A stretch of 64,000 nt of DNA from Zhengitettix transpicula (GCA_037074705.1 CM073594.1:59454509-59518508), one strand, 5' to 3'. Shown: positions 25,320-39,264, counted from the first letter of the stretch. Numbers and translations are program-made. Notes: generated by a model from the sequence alone, not told the origin.

Positions 25320-26340
25320 AATTTGGTCTGAAATTTACGATCGTATAATCAATTATATATTTTTTTCTCAATTTCCTACCCTCATTCTTAAGCAAACAAT
25401 TTCCTGTTTCATATTATAAACCTTTAACATTAATTATAATTATTTTGAAAATTTTTTATATTATTTTGTTTAGGTATTTATTAGAAATGCCGACAATCAG
25501 TCTTAAAATCAGTGAAAATAACATTTTTTTATAATATTCTCCAAAATTAATTAACCCTGAGTTTTTAGAATAATTCGGAAATATTTAATATTAATGATTT
25601 AAAACATGATAATCTTCAGAGAAAATTTACCAATTTATTTTATTTTACTGTATCCCTCAAAATTCTACCCTCGTTTTGAAGCAAACAATCTCCTTTTCAT
25701 AAATATAAATTCTTCGAAATACTTTAAATATATTTTTAATACTTTATTTTCTTTTGATTATATAATTACACAAAATGGTTATAATCAGTCGGCACGTTTA
25801 TGAAAAGCACAAATGATGTTAATATATTTCACCAAAAGTGTCATTTTTAATTTTTAGGAGCACTCGGCAGTTTTTAATAGTTTCATATAATCATTATGGC
25901 ATAGTTGCAAAAGTTTTGTATATATTAGAGTTTTGTCTCAAATTTATACCACTATTTTCAATGAATCATCTTTTTTATAAAAAATATAACCCGTCAAGGC
26001 ATTTTTAAGTTTATTTTGACTATATTTTTAATTTACTTTTTTTTCAAGATATTTGATGTAAAAATAATTCAATTCAATGAAAATATTTCACTATAAATAT
26101 TTCTCAAAAATAATTAAATTTTAAATTTTTATGATAGTCATCTTCAAATTGTAAATCGATAAAGAAAGTTAAATATATATTTGTTTGTCCGTTTTCCTAA
26201 AAAATTAGATCCAAATATTGAATGATGCGATTTTATTTATAAATATTATAATCCTTCAAAATATTTTAAATTCCCATTAAGTTTTTTTTTATAAATTCTC
26301 AATTTTTAGTAATATTGGGCAATTTTTATAGATATTTAAA
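25320..26340 (+). repeat. Degenerate tandem array, unit about 260-290 bp, at least four units
   Basis: A landmark of the form CTACCCTC-TT-AAGCAAACAATTTCCT followed by TATAAA and ATTCTTCGAAAT-like sequence occurs at about 25374 and 25662. More diverged versions lie near 25941 and 26204. A second landmark, AATCAGTC(G/T)(G/T), falls between them. Units have drifted substantially and are AT-rich. It could be an old satellite fragment. Confidence 0.55.
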
Positions 26341-26689
26341 ATAATAATTATTAGAGAATTTAGAATATATACGTTTGTATATTAAACGTTATTTGATTAA
26401 AGATTTAATTTCTTCCCCTATCAACCATAATGAATTATTTAAAAATATTAATTACACAGATATATTTGTTCTAAACCTTAAAGAAATCGTTTTTATTTCA
26501 TCGCCTAGAAACATGATCACCTCTCTTTTAATAATATCCTAGTTGTAACGGAAATTTAATTTTCATGCAAATTTTGCGGGGCAATCCTTTTGTTTTAAAG
26601 CTGATTACTATACAGGTTTCCTGATATTTCGCAATGCTGGAATATAATCAACAAGAATATAAGCTATTTGTAGGGTTACTACAATATGA

Positions 26690-26935
26690 TCCGGATATTA
26701 GATATTGATTGCTCCAGTCGGTTGTGGGGCTTCGGAGAAATCCCAATCTCTAGAGAATAAATGAATACATGGAACATGCCCAAAGGGTTTCGCGGAATAA
26801 CAAGGATTTTGTAACATAAGAGGAATTCTACAATAGGATGGACCGCAGTAATGAATTGCGTGCGGTTGACATGTGGCGACGGCTAAATTACGTAATATTT
26901 ACTGGATTTTCTTGCCCATTCTTAAAAAAAAGTAT
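26690..26935 (+). pseudogene. Possible non-LTR retrotransposon reverse-transcriptase relic
   Basis: A plus-strand frame with internal stops gives IRY*LLQSVVGLRRNPNL then *RINEYMEHAQRVSRNNKDF. It resembles the thumb-region pattern of LINE proteins, in which an R-P-x-L-E-Y-x-S-x-V-W stretch is followed by an I-x-x-x-E-x-x-Q-R-x-x-R helix. Downstream MDRSNELRAVDMWRRLNYVI would fit the next helix. The likeness is distant and the frame is broken, so the call is tentative. Confidence 0.3.
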
Positions 26936-27119
26936 TATGCAATTGAAAAATACGTTTTTGGGCCCAGGATTTTGAGTTTTGCATTCCAGAAGTAACTTTT
27001 TGTTGGGCGTAGTTCAACATAAATTAAATATAACTTTTTGTAAAAATAAAAATATTTTTGCCATTATTCCATCAAAGTTCATTTATAAATTCCTCTGAGC
27101 ATTTCCGGCGGCTACTTCC

Positions 27120-27200
27120 AGTTAGACAACCGCGTGAAACTTAAGTGACGTCACTGCTTTACCTTGCACTCGGGCGAGCACCAATCAGAAGCATTGTTAA
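27120..27200. promoter_or_regulatory. CRE plus CCAAT cluster (possible regulatory element)
   Basis: A perfect TGACGTCA (27146-27153) sits 35 bases before CCAATCAG (27181). The pairing resembles a vertebrate-style proximal promoter, but no open reading frame or obvious transcript follows. It may be an intronic enhancer responding to CREB/ATF proteins, or chance. Confidence 0.25.
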
Positions 27201-30171
27201 TATCTCTCGAGTTTCAGTTGATCTCGTTGTTGTTTATTTTTAAAAATTCAATGTTGTTGAAGTGTGAGAACAGTGCTTAAATATACAGGAGGAAACCTTT
27301 TTATTATTTATTTATTTTTAATTTATTCGATCAGAATAAATTGTTTACCTTACAAAACTTTATTACTGGATATGAATTCATGCGGTAAATATGCTTTTCA
27401 TAATCCCCATCTAGTTAATCTCTTATGACTATAATAAATATTGGTTACATGATTACAAATTTCACTCTTCATGTTTGTGCGTCTTATTAGGACGTTTTGA
27501 ATTAATTACCCGTGCCCGAAAGGCATTGTTTTTTAAAGAAATACCGCATCGAGAAACGCAACCTGAGAAAGATGAGCAAATATTATTTCTGTAGTTTGAA
27601 ATTTCATTAAACGTTTGTCTTAATAAAAGAACCAACCACAGATACAGAAAGTTTTGTTTGGGGATGGGAATTAAAGAGGTAAAAGCAACCTCCCCCCTTC
27701 ACCCGTAGGACAAACATCGATCTGAAAAGCGGGGGGAAAAAAAATTCAGTCCATTGGCTAGCAATCAGGTAGGTAATATATTATCAGGTTTCCCTCTCGA
27801 AGAGCATTTAGTTTCCCTCTCACGTACGATACCTCATCGATCACTCCCGGGGTTGTACGCTTAAGGCGAAATGGAACCAATATGGTAGGAGATGCAGTTC
27901 ACGGAAGTCTACCAATTCCTTAAATTACGGGGAATTTCGATACGAGCTGCCAAAGTTCAGCCACGTCCAATTACAGAAAATCCAAATTATTGTCTCAGAG
28001 AGAATTTGCTTAAGGAAAATAAGCCCTGTAAAGGAGCGACCTGGTTTAATTTATTTAAACACGTCTCAGTTTTTCCAGTAAACGTAAATAAAAAACCGCG
28101 ATAATTAAAATTGGAAACAAATTCAACCTTAATACACATTATTGTCTAATAAAAACCGATCCTTAATTACCAAAATTTATTTAATATAATTGTATGAATT
28201 AAAATATATTTTCAAATACATGATAGCGATATTGCAAATCCGTCTCATTCCAAACAAAAAATTATACTTCCTTTCAAGATATAACTAAAAATTGTGACTT
28301 AACTCTCCCCTAAAAATAATTAGGTCTAAGGAGTTTGAATTCATTAATCAATTATCTTCCTTGCTCATAAATTAAATAACTTGGTTTCTGATAAGGAGAA
28401 AGTTAGTTGCGTCAAACAGGGTTGTCTAATTGACAGTAATATCACAGTCCTAACCCTCATAAATATATTTTACGATCCTGTGGTTGTCGGATGGAATTTT
28501 TAAATTAGCTTGATGGAATATACAGAAGAATTATAAATTATATAATATAAAACTTCAGTGCTAAAAAATAATTAGATAAATATCCCGATAAGAGTTTTAG
28601 TTCGTCTCGTGGCCTGAGGAAAAAACACCGTCGTCTAGTTATTTGGCTATTTATTTTTTTTATCTTCCTCTCAGTTTTACTGAAAATTACATTTTCTAAA
28701 TTATTAATATCAAAATAAGTTGCTGAATGTTTTTAAAATCAAAAGGAGTGTGTCATTACATCTGTTGTCAATTTTTACTATTTTGAAATTTTAATAAGAA
28801 ATAATTTTTAAAAGATACATTAACCTCAGTTTGATTTAAAAATATAAGATAAGAATTACTTCATATTAAAATATCATCAGCTTAAAAACCTAAAGAGAGT
28901 TGTGTCTGCTTTTAAATTATAATTTAAAAAAGGCCCAAGTGTAATTATTTCTCTTAATGTATATACAATAATATTTCTTGGAATAGGATTTTTGTTTCAA
29001 ACTCCGACATCCTACGATAGGACTAAAATTAAAAATTAGGTGTTTGTTATCGTAGCTAGAACGAAAATTTTATTTTAGGCAGATTTTATCTTCAAAGTTT
29101 AAAGAACCATTTAAACCGATATTTCTATTTTAAACGAGTGTTTCAAATATTTACGTTCAATATTAGTTTCGTAAACTTCCCCGCGTCCTTTTTCAAAATC
29201 AATATAGAGCTTTTCTCTCAGTATTTTCATGAAAATTAGTAATCGTACTCAAACCTAGTTGAACAACATCTTCACCTATACCCCCCCCCCTTCACACAGT
29301 TTATTTCTGCTCCCGAGCCCACAGAAGCATCACAAAATTAATTTCCACTTGTTGTGTTGTTGGTCCACGGAACTTGCGCTCGCGCGCGAACCAAGATTAA
29401 GCGGATTTTCCTGGAAGACAGAATTCATCAGTTATTTCGTGGAAATTCTGGAAACTAATTGTTGCTGAGGAATTTGAGCAAGAGTGAGGCAAATATAACA
29501 ACAAAATTCGAATCGGACATTAGGTTGCTGTGATTCTGAATAACATTAAATTTATTTTTATTCTACATAAAAAATAATTCCATGAATTTTTATTTTAAAT
29601 TGTTGGGATTCGAACTACTATGCCTCTTCGTTTCTGCTCATATTTCTTCAAGGATCTTAATGCTACAACTGTTGGAAATTCTTTCCGTTTGCCTATCAAC
29701 CCAGTAATTAAAAACCTAAAATTTACACCTTTGCGTAAAATGAGACTGGGAGACCATTTTTACGTTGACTGGTGTCATATTATTTCTGTGATGCTTTCAG
29801 AAAAGTCTCGAGACAGGAACGAAATAAAATTAACCGTCGCATTTCTATTTCCATCAAGATAAGATACTGATAGTAATATTTTATTCACCAGGAAAACATG
29901 ACGAATAAGAGCCTAAAAAGCAGCTATGAATTTTATTTCTCACTTGACGCACGAGTCGTTGATCAACGTATCCCAGTTCGTCTCACAAGATCTGTAAATC
30001 CATGTTTGTCTATTTATCCATTCTCTCCTTTAACAAGTATGTTTTCTGTCTCTTCATACTCATTAATGACTTGAGATAATAATTTAAAAATTTATTTTGT
30101 TTGTTAGAATCTTTGTACGGATTTTTTTGTGTGTGATAGGAATGATTAAATCGTTGTCATTATCCTTGCAG

Positions 30172-30372
30172 GGTCCTACGTGCTCCTGTGGAGGAGAGGC
30201 AGCGCCGTTCTCACAGCTTCTAATCTCATGGTGACCAGAGACACGAGGTTCCAACTCGTCGACGGGTACAACCTCCAGATCAGCGAGGTCAAACCACAGG
30301 ATGCTGGTGACTACGTCTGCCAGATCAGTGACGGCGACAATCGAGACCAGATTCACACTGTCGAGATTCTCG
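30172..30372 (+). CDS. klg: klingon-like Ig-superfamily adhesion protein, exon completing Ig1
   Basis: This 201-bp exon has acceptor CCTTGCAG|GG and donor CTCG|GTGAGC, phase 1 at both ends, so it joins the 8225-8332 exon in frame. It supplies the C to G strands of Ig1: SYVLLWRRGSAVLTASNLMV (with the invariant core Trp), then TRDTRFQLVDGYNLQISEVK, then PQDAGDYVCQISDGDNRDQI and HTVEIL. DAGDYVCQI is the canonical D-x-G-x-Y-x-C motif holding the second disulphide cysteine. The product would act at the neuronal or epithelial cell surface in adhesion. The exon is slightly GC-rich compared with the AT-rich introns around it, as expected for conserved coding sequence. The match to the klingon/lachesin family is strong; assignment to klingon rather than a paralogue rests on recalled family features. 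Confidence 0.93.
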
Positions 30373-33300
30373 GTGAGCTTTTCTTTTTTTTTTACTCTGG
30401 TTCCAAAAAAGGTTCCCTTTAAAAATCACTGTAATTAAGAAACGTTCTGAATGATTCACCATAAATTTCAAGAAGATTTTGATTTTAAGCAAATGCAGTC
30501 AGAAATCTTGATCATCTCTGAACCATCAGATTACTATGACAATTTTTCTTTCGAATAGTTCTCAAAATGTTAACAATTTCTTTTATATTTCTAAGTCCTC
30601 ATCTTCTCGTACTGAATCAGTCAAACCTCCAAACATCACTTAAACAGTTTCCAATGGAAATAAATTTATACCTGAAAAAGTAATTAGTGGGCAGTGGATT
30701 TTTTACCTGCTCATCGCAATTATTTGATTTTGTACGCCATTTTAAGAACATATATATTTTATTGACTATTTTATTATCAAGAACAAAAAATATTCGACTG
30801 AATTTTATTTTCTGGAAATATGGGAAATTTACCTCAACATTCAAATGGTCTAAGGAAGGAAAAGCAATTTGTAACATCTCGTTACTGTCTCCCCCCCCCT
30901 CATTTTTCAAATCAGTCAAGATGATTTCAACCTTCGATTGCAAAATTTGAGAACCAGTTGCAAAATCTATTTGATTTTATGTTTCAGTAATTTATCGCTA
31001 AAGGTCATCAGAAATTTAATATAATCTCAGGATTATTATTTAATAAATAAATATACAACTCAACCAAAATTTCAGAAAGAATGTACGACTATGACATATT
31101 TGCATCTAACATCTATATGGGTGCCCGGGTTCTGAGTATTAAATTCAGCGACATCCATAACCCCGGATTTTGCTTTATTTTATGTAATGTCCCTCCGCCT
31201 CCACCCCAAAAGGTGCTCACCTGCCGGAAGGCGTTCAAATTATACACAAAAAATATCTGGAGAAACGCTATATATGACATTGACCCCGTAAAAATAAACT
31301 TTGTTGAAAAATATCGGCCGTTTTAACATATTTAAAAATTTCCAACCCCGTCCTGAGGTGTGGTAGTCGTGACTTAGCCCCAGTGTTTCCTTTTTCGGTT
31401 CGAAAGGAACACGTGAAGGAAATTTGGTACAATTTTCTCCATTTTGTATGCGTAACATGAACACAAACAGGCTATTTTATTTATTAGATTTTTTAAGACA
31501 TTGGATTCAGTTCTGTCTGTGCTTCTTTTTTCAATTATTGTATTATAATTTTTATTCTTAAATTCATCTAATGATTGATATTGTCGAGTGGCCCATCAAG
31601 TTATTTAAATATGGCTAAATTTCGCTTATTGTTTTTTTTTACTATCAGATATTTCATTATACCAGTCGTTAGTTAAAATTTGGCACTGTAAAAGCTTGAT
31701 GAAAGTTTATTACTTCGTTAAAACGAATCGCACATATTTGACTGTTTGATCTCATTTTGTGGGGGGCGGGGATGTTGGGCGATAAGGGAATCCTTAACTA
31801 GATTCCTGAAAATGTCGACAACCTCTGAACTCTTAAAGGGTGGAACACCAAAAAAAAAAGGAAGTTGTGTTCCCCCCCCCCTCTTTTGCTAGTAGCGCTT
31901 ATCTCTAATCTAAATTGCGCAGTTGTAGCTTGTAATTTCCCTGAAGGCTGACATATCCACCCGGGTGGTCGTGTTACCAGTTTCTCTGTCGCTAGAAGAT
32001 AGCGGCCCAATTAAAGTCTAATTTTACACGGCGATTTTGCCTCTCATCTCATGCCGAGGATGAATGCTCTTCTGAAGCCTTGGAATGCTTTTCGAAAATG
32101 TACTGTAGTTGTGTGTTTTTCCCAGTACTGGATCTTTTCTAGCTGGAGAAGAGAGACGCACAGAAATATGACCAAACAAAGGCATCAGTTAGTTGCGCAA
32201 GGCAGAATTTAGGATCCAGAAAACATATACTGCTTTTGAAGTATGTTAAAAATGGGGTTGACACGTCCAACGGTAAAGGATATATTGAAAGGGTGGAACA
32301 AAAGCTAAAAAATCCAACGTTTTTGATAATTTCATGGAAAAACTGTAAAGAAAATTTAATTTTACTGACACAGGTTCCTGTACGCAGCTCCTTATCCTAA
32401 ACAATTACTTACCAGAAGGCTAATGATGTTTTTACTATTCAAAGAGTTGCATTCCTTACTCCACCTTCACATAAATCCGTCCATTATAAGTCCGAATGAT
32501 ACTTAAGTGACGGACTTAAACGTATTGCTTCTCATATACATCAAATTATGATCGATTTCAATAGCCTAAGACTCCAATCCTTATTTCTCCGTTTTCCTGC
32601 CCCATAATGACATCTTGCGAATCAAAACAAAATACGTAAAATACGTTAATATAGTTCACTCCTGTATTTATACAATTATTGAAGTAGTTCAAAAAATTGT
32701 GATGATTCAAATAATAAAAGAAGAAACATTTTGTTATAAATTTTTAGACTTAAGTATAAGACTGTTATTTATATAATAAAATTTATTAATAAAACCCCAG
32801 ATTTATAAGTGTCAATAAAACTTATTTATTAGAATTCTACAGCATATATGTTTTTGCCCGCTGCTTCGGTTAATTACCGATCTTATCTTCTTATATATCA
32901 ACAATTATCTCGGCTACCATATATATTCAATTTACAGAATGACTATGACATTATATCGAAAACTCTAAATGTGAAGTTTCAAAATAAAAGACTGTATAAG
33001 ATTTTTTTATCATTAATCAAATTAATTATACTATATTTTAATTTTTTTATTTAGTTTTGTTTTTACCAGAAAATAATTTTAGATTGTATTAATTTTAATA
33101 ACATGTACAAAATTAGTATGATTAATTTAAATATCGTAATTTCAGTATTGTGATTCTACTTACAAATTATAACAACAAAGATGTTTCTGGTTATTTAATA
33201 CATTTTTTCTAAAATAAATCTAACACGAGTTTTATTTGTAATAATAAATCGCAGCTTTTATTTAAATATTTGGAAGCAGATTCATTAATGGAAATTATTT

Positions 33301-34400
33301 TAGAAACCGACAAAAGTGTTTTAAATTAGAAGCTATGCTCTGTAAATTAAATTAAATTTGAACACACTAATTTGACTTTGGGTCATGTTTAATTTCCTAT
33401 TGTAGAGATTAAAGCTACACAGGGGTCATCCATGTAGTGGCCTGAGTATTTGCTTGACCTCTGTCTGTCAAATAACGTTAATGTGACAATATTTCAGAAA
33501 TTTTTTTACACCCTTTCTGAAGAATATAACCATTTAAATCCTAAATACCTTATATAAAACATGTTTAATCCTTCTGAAATTCATAGTATAACTAATATTT
33601 TATTTTTAATTTTTTAAGGAATATAAATAGTCCCCTTATATATTTTTTAATTAAAAAATTGTTTAATTAATCATGAAATCTTTAACTAACAAATGGCTAA
33701 CGTGTCTGTAAATAATTATACCCTCTACATACTGTCAATTTGATGACCAATCCACAAAATATGTAGCAGGGCTAATTAATCTGGCGACATTTTTTAATCT
33801 TTAAATTCAGGGGGCAAATCGGTGATACTTCTGAAAAAACATATAAGTGAGAATCGTAATATATTTATTTAAAAATAATAATGAGGAGTGTTTACGATAT
33901 TCAGACGGTTCATGTTTGGAGATTGTATTGATTGGGCGTGGAAGATTTAAAATTTATGACGCATATTTTTAAATTTATTCATTACAAAAGGAATGTTTTT
34001 CTCCCTTCAAAAAATGTCCCTCTATTCAACCATCAAGTTTAATTCGCTGTTAACCTCTCCTCTGAGCTTTCCTTTTTTATCTCATAAAAATCCTCCCAGC
34101 AGTGTCGGTCAGTTTAATAACATTCGGTTTAAAGACGTTAATACCCTCTTCATTACAGATTTAATATTTGTTTATTTTCAAACACGTTTTATGACGTCAA
34201 TTTTTGATGATTGAATAAAGATTGAGTGGGCGTGTGTAAGATTTAAAAATTTACGGCGTTAGCTAATCTATTGTTCCCGACACGTAACTAAATCGTTAAT
34301 TGTTCGAAGATCACTCAAGGGGTTAACCACCAAAAAGAAATAATGTCACTTCCTGAAAATATTAGGTGACTTGCAAAAAAAATGTCAGCAATTATATTAA

Positions 34401-34680
34401 CGTAATGTCAAATTATTTGTACCTGTAAATTAACTACTAATAATTCAATTGAAAATAAAAACGTTGTTTTGATGAATATTATTAGTTTCTAAAAATTTAA
34501 TTACAAGTAATTTGGTAATGTTTTTAATAATATTTTTTATTACGTAACGTAAAATTATTTGTATCTGTAAAGAAATTACTATTAATTCACTTCTACTTAA
34601 AAACGTTGTTTTAATAGTTACTAAAAATTAATTACAAGTAATTCGGTAATGTCTTGAATAATATTTGTATCCTTATAAAT
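34401..34680 (+). repeat. Tandem duplication, unit 142 bp
   Basis: Unit 1 starts CGTAATGTCAAATTATTTGT at 34401 and unit 2 starts CGTAACGTAAAATTATTTGT at 34543. Both continue with AAAACGTTGTTTT and ATTACAAGTAATT(T/C)GGTAATG. Similarity ends near 34680. Confidence 0.88.
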
Positions 34681-35214
34681 TTATATTTGCTCTCCCTCCT
34701 TTTTCCCAAATGTTTGGAAGTTTTCTATGAGGCATTTCATCAAACGTAGACAATCTAACTTTTATAGTTAGAAAAGGAATAAGTATTGTAAGAAGCTAGG
34801 GATATTTTTTTCTTTATTCACAAGATATGAATTTAATTAATTTTTTTTAGATTTAAAAGAAAGACCAGTCTCTTATGTTTTAAATGAAGGTGTTTAAAAA
34901 CATAGGTATTTCAAAAAAATCATCTCGTGACTTCATCTATCACGTATATTTTGCCATGGTCCACAGTTTTTAACGCAGGGAGTTATTTTTATGTTTACGG
35001 AATTAAGGAAACATTGTAACCGCCGTTTCATCCTTACAGTTAAAAACAAAAAAAAAATTCTAAATAAATGAATCGACTTAATTACTGTAATCTACAAATA
35101 TGTTCCTTATTTCGAAATTTATTTATTATTTCATTAAACTGTCTTCTCAAACTGCCTCCGGGATCCAGCCAACAGTCAGTAAATTGATTCGATGAATAAG
35201 GAAAATACTGACAA

Positions 35215-35362
35215 ATTAACGAGAGTCGAAAGCGACGCAACGGCACAATTGGCTTTCGAGTTTCTCAACTGTAATTGTTTTGTTGTGTCGAACCTGGCTC
35301 TCGTGTTTTTTTACCAATCACCTGAGTAAAGGAACAAGGATTCCAAAAACTTTGTGTGGTAT
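35215..35362 (+). repeat. Hammerhead-like dispersed repeat copy
   Basis: TCACCTGAGTAAAGGAACAA begins near 35318 and continues GGATTCCAAAAAC-TTTGTGTGG. A GGAA/TTCC hairpin sits where stem II is expected, AAAAAC replaces GAAAC, and CAC/GTG can close stem I. Downstream GGTATTTATATCACC matches the minus strand of 23706-23725. Upstream GCTCTCG and GTGTCGAA blocks also match that copy. Confidence 0.6.
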
Positions 35363-35789
35363 TTATATCACCACTTAATTTTTCTCCGTACTTAATTAAT
35401 TCATCTAATTATTATATTTTATACTGTACAATAATAGTAAATTACATACATGGGAGCAGAGGTAGGACCTAATCACAACTCTGTGACGTAGCTGACGTAG
35501 ACGATTTGATTTACTTTGTGAAGCAATATTTACAGCTAGCCTAGTCACAAGAGCCACGAAGAGGAAGGGAAAGAAGACTCTAACCTCTGACATTATCAGT
35601 AGTAAAAACAAAACAAAAGAACACTCTGCAGTTTAAACCCTTTATATATGTTTAACATATCCTCTTACGCTTACATAAAGACCATAACTGTAACTTTATA
35701 CGTACGTACATTTGCGTGTGGACCAAACAGTACAGCTAATCGTATTAAATCCCTAAATCACAGGGCAGCCGAGTGTAAAATGCTTGCGA

Positions 35790-36510
35790 AAGTTTATGTA
35801 TGCGTAGTTGTGGATTAAAACTCTATCTCTCTCTGTGTGTGTGTTTTCTCTCTCTTGGAAGCTTGCTACTTTGGGGGAGGGGAGTTAGAACCTTCAATCC
35901 ACTGTACTTCCTTCATACTCTTTCAACTCTTCTTTATCCGCGTCCCCGTCGTTCATCTGCGCGCAAATGTGTCGGCATCGTCAACTCATTATGTTTTATT
36001 ACACTTTTACAGCGTCGTATTCCCAGTTATAAAGTCTCCCGGAGATCAAAGTTCGGTCGTAAGAGACAATTGCCACGATCCAGTGCCCCACTCCGTGCCC
36101 CCCCCCCCCAACCACCATCTCTGTACCCCACTCTTCTGTTTCCTTTTTTCTCTCTGCAGCTATACGCGTGAAATGTGAGAGAATTAATGGTAATGAGAGA
36201 GGGGGTGGGCAGTCGTATATCTGAGAAACGACCTTGCTAGACTTTCAAATATCTTCCGGTATTCCAACGACGAAATTTGCAATGACTGGCGTGAATGAAT
36301 AGCGAAATATGCAAATGCAATTACTGCTTGTCCGCGTTACAGCAGACCAAAATAAAAAAGAAAAAATAGGCTGGGTGTAGTTTACTGCCAATATTACATA
36401 TGTCTGGGACAACGACAACGCTGTTTTGAGTGTTCACCACTCTAGTCTACAATTGTCAGTTGGCAACTTGCACCCGCCCTGGTGCTTCATCCATGTCATA
36501 CATAACTTTT
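35790..36510. other. GC-richer intronic island
   Basis: CT-rich and C-rich sequence with a C12 run at 36098-36109. Two plus-strand frames of 113-123 codons overlap each other and encode biased Pro/Ser/Leu peptides, not a recognisable protein. No splice pattern supports an exon. Confidence 0.4.
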
Positions 36511-38179
36511 TCTAGCTTTAGATGGTCCGCTATTTAGTGCTTTTCGGGTTCCTGTCTCAATTAATATCCCGCTTGATTTCTCATATATTTTATAAGAGCT
36601 AATATTAGACGATAATTACAAAAAGTACACAAGATGTAGGTAACGTTCCTGAAAGCAGTTTATGAAAACATAAAACGATGTATTAAATTTCGAAATTTAT
36701 TATAAATCAAAATTTAAAACACTACACAAGAAATAATCTTAAAAATAGACACGCCGTTACGTTTCAATTTTTTTTAGATCCCTCAATTTAATAAATTTAA
36801 AACAATTAAATAAGTAATGTATAAATTACGAGGAAAAATATTTTTAAACAGAAAAAAAATTATAACACAATTATGTAAATTTTCTACAACTCCTTTCTTT
36901 GATTTTCAATTTATTGACAATTTTATCAAAATTATAGTGTGATTACAATTAAATATAATATTAACAATTCACCAGCCAATGAGCCAAAATATCCCGTTTA
37001 TTATAGTGCAACTTTTAAAAAACTTATATACACAATATAAATTTATTAACTAATTTGCCAATTATGGTACTTCCAATAATTTTAATTTACACAATTAGAT
37101 TCAAGATTAAATTTTATTAACAAAAATTAATTCTTAAGATTGCAATGTGTGTTATATGGGTCAAACTAAACGCGCTTTACCAAAAGGAATGAATGAACAT
37201 AAAAACTATTTTCAATATCTCGTCCAAAATTATTCACTTCTGTCCAAACATATTTTTTAAAAAAGTACATAATTTATATCAGCATAATGTAAATATTTTT
37301 ATAGATTTATGAGCGAACCATGATTCAGGTAATAACGAAAAAACCGATACCAATAGTTAAAATTGTTTTTAGAATTTCTTGTCATATTCTTTTATTATTT
37401 TCCCATTTCTTTCATTATAAAAATTATATACATTGTGGTGTTAATTCAGCAATAATCCACTACGACTGTGTCATTTTGGCCGTGACGTGTACGTAAATGG
37501 CACATAGGAAATTTATGTTCATATACAAATTTCATCTAATAAATTGTATTTTAATTTATCACGTTAGGAATTTCATTTGTTTTATTAAACATTTTAAGAC
37601 GTCCACAAAAAATTAGAGATTAACCCCCGTGTCTGTTTTATCTTTTATCATGTTTTCTGTTTTTAATCCTGATACAATTACGACTTGGTAGGTTCATATT
37701 TATTTATTTGAAGAAGTCTCATATATAAAACAATAATGACAGATAATTTGTTAAATGTTTTGATAGTTTAACAAATATAACCTCTACATAAAATGGTTTA
37801 TCTGAATTAAAGGTTATGAAATTGAGTGTGTGGCGATATTTAATTTTGGACTGTAAAATTGAATATTATACTACTTAATTATTCGTTAATAAATATTTTT
37901 AAATTTAAATAAATGTGTTTTAATAGAATTTATTTCTGGTTTATAATGATACAATACTTTTAAATTAATTGCATGGTAATTAATATGGAGTTCTAAAAAC
38001 CAAACACGTCAAAACGAGATTATTTTGGTTGGAAAGAATTGTGTGTTGGAGATCGGTTAAATTTTGAGATTTTAATGTACTTAAATTATTTTCCTTAGGT
38101 CAATGATCGATCCTACTTTTGTTGTCTCGGTGCTTCCCGAATCGCTTGTATGTCAATTAGAATTCTTTTGCTTAATGCC

Positions 38180-38770
38180 GTCTAAAATTGATTAGATTGC
38201 CAGTTTTTTTCCCCCCCATTTTTTTTTTACTTGTTCCATTTGGCCCGTTGAAAGCCCGGCCATTTCCTCCCTGTTTACTGTAACCTTAGCGCCACTTGAG
38301 TTCCGTCGGCGCCGGTACCACGCACCCAAGGAAGGCAGTAATGCGAAAGTAAGTCCGGATAATTTCGCGCAACACTCTAATTTACGATGCATAAAGCGAA
38401 TTCAATGGCGCCTCGCAACTAAACTCAAGGGGGGTTATAACTCGCGCACTCAAACTCGCATTGCCCCGTCCGCCCACCTGTGTTTCTGCGGGGGGGTTGG
38501 TGTTGGTTGGCTTCACCCCTTCTCCTTTGCGAGGTCTCGATTAACTCGATTTTACGACCCAACAGCCATTTCAACACGGACGACCCGTCGTTTTCGTCCG
38601 CTCGTAATGACATTAATTTGCCATCAAGTGTTCGATGCGTCCAGTCTTGAAGGCTACTGAAAAGCCGATACTTACGGCCACTAAAGTTGTGTCGTCGACG
38701 TGCCAGCCACATGACCACTTCACCTTTACGGTCGCGAAGGCAACACAGTTTTTTTTATGCCCGATCCTCG
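38180..38770. other. GC-richer, CpG-containing intronic island
   Basis: The stretch is unusually rich in CG dinucleotides (for example CCGTCGGCGCCGG near 38303). Minus-strand frames of 66 and 97 codons are open but resemble no family. It could be an unmethylated regulatory island. Confidence 0.4.
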
Positions 38771-39264
38771 AAGAAGACCGTGAAATCTAAGGCTATTTTT
38801 ACAACGTTCCTAAACTAGCAGTAAAACTGTTTCCTTCGAGAACGAAAATTAATTGATAAAAAAATTTCAGGCGATAATGCGACTAGTATAGAGACCGGAA
38901 ATAAGAAAGAAGAAAAATAAATAATCTTTTCTTTGTAGTCTTACCATTTTGAAACTTTACCGGGCAACAACCATTTTTGGTTGAAACGATTTCAAAATAA
39001 ATGAAAAGTAGCTCAGACATACGTAATTTATATAAAAAAAATTGTAAGAATTTAGAATAAATAAGTTACAAAACATGGAGGATTGGAGTACCAAAGATAT
39101 TCAACGGTAGTTCAAGTTGACCCGAAAAGAAAAGCCAACATATTAGAAAAAAGGATTAAAGTCAAATATAAATGAAAGGAAAAACTGTATAGTCAAAATT
39201 GTTGTGTTTATTAATCTGCATTTGTTTTAAAAATGGCAGATAGTTATCAAGAGAAATTGCAAAT

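Larger units (their letters stand above)
8333..30171 (+). other. klg intron of 21.8 kb within Ig1
   Basis: Begins GTAAAT and ends TTGCAG, and separates the two halves of Ig1. Contents described in separate entries are the 290-bp duplication (9879-10347), (CT)n and (CA)n/(TCAC)n tracts, a G-quadruplex-prone block (19884-19913), a retrotransposon tail (20551-20675), a Helitron end (22045-22160), a foldback element (22641-22970), an (AT)30 tract, a hammerhead-like relic (23706-23815), a degenerate tandem array (25320-26340) and a possible retrotransposon relic (26690-26935). GC-richer islands stand out at about 12040-12420, 14340-14950, 16200-16700, 19380-20150 and 27100-27200. The rest is AT-rich sequence in which no feature was recognised. 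Confidence 0.85.

Noticed and set aside
35800..36178. Two overlapping plus-strand frames of 113-123 codons
   Set aside because: Low-complexity Pro/Ser/Leu peptides generated by CT-rich DNA; two frames of the same stretch cannot both be coding here and neither looks like a protein.
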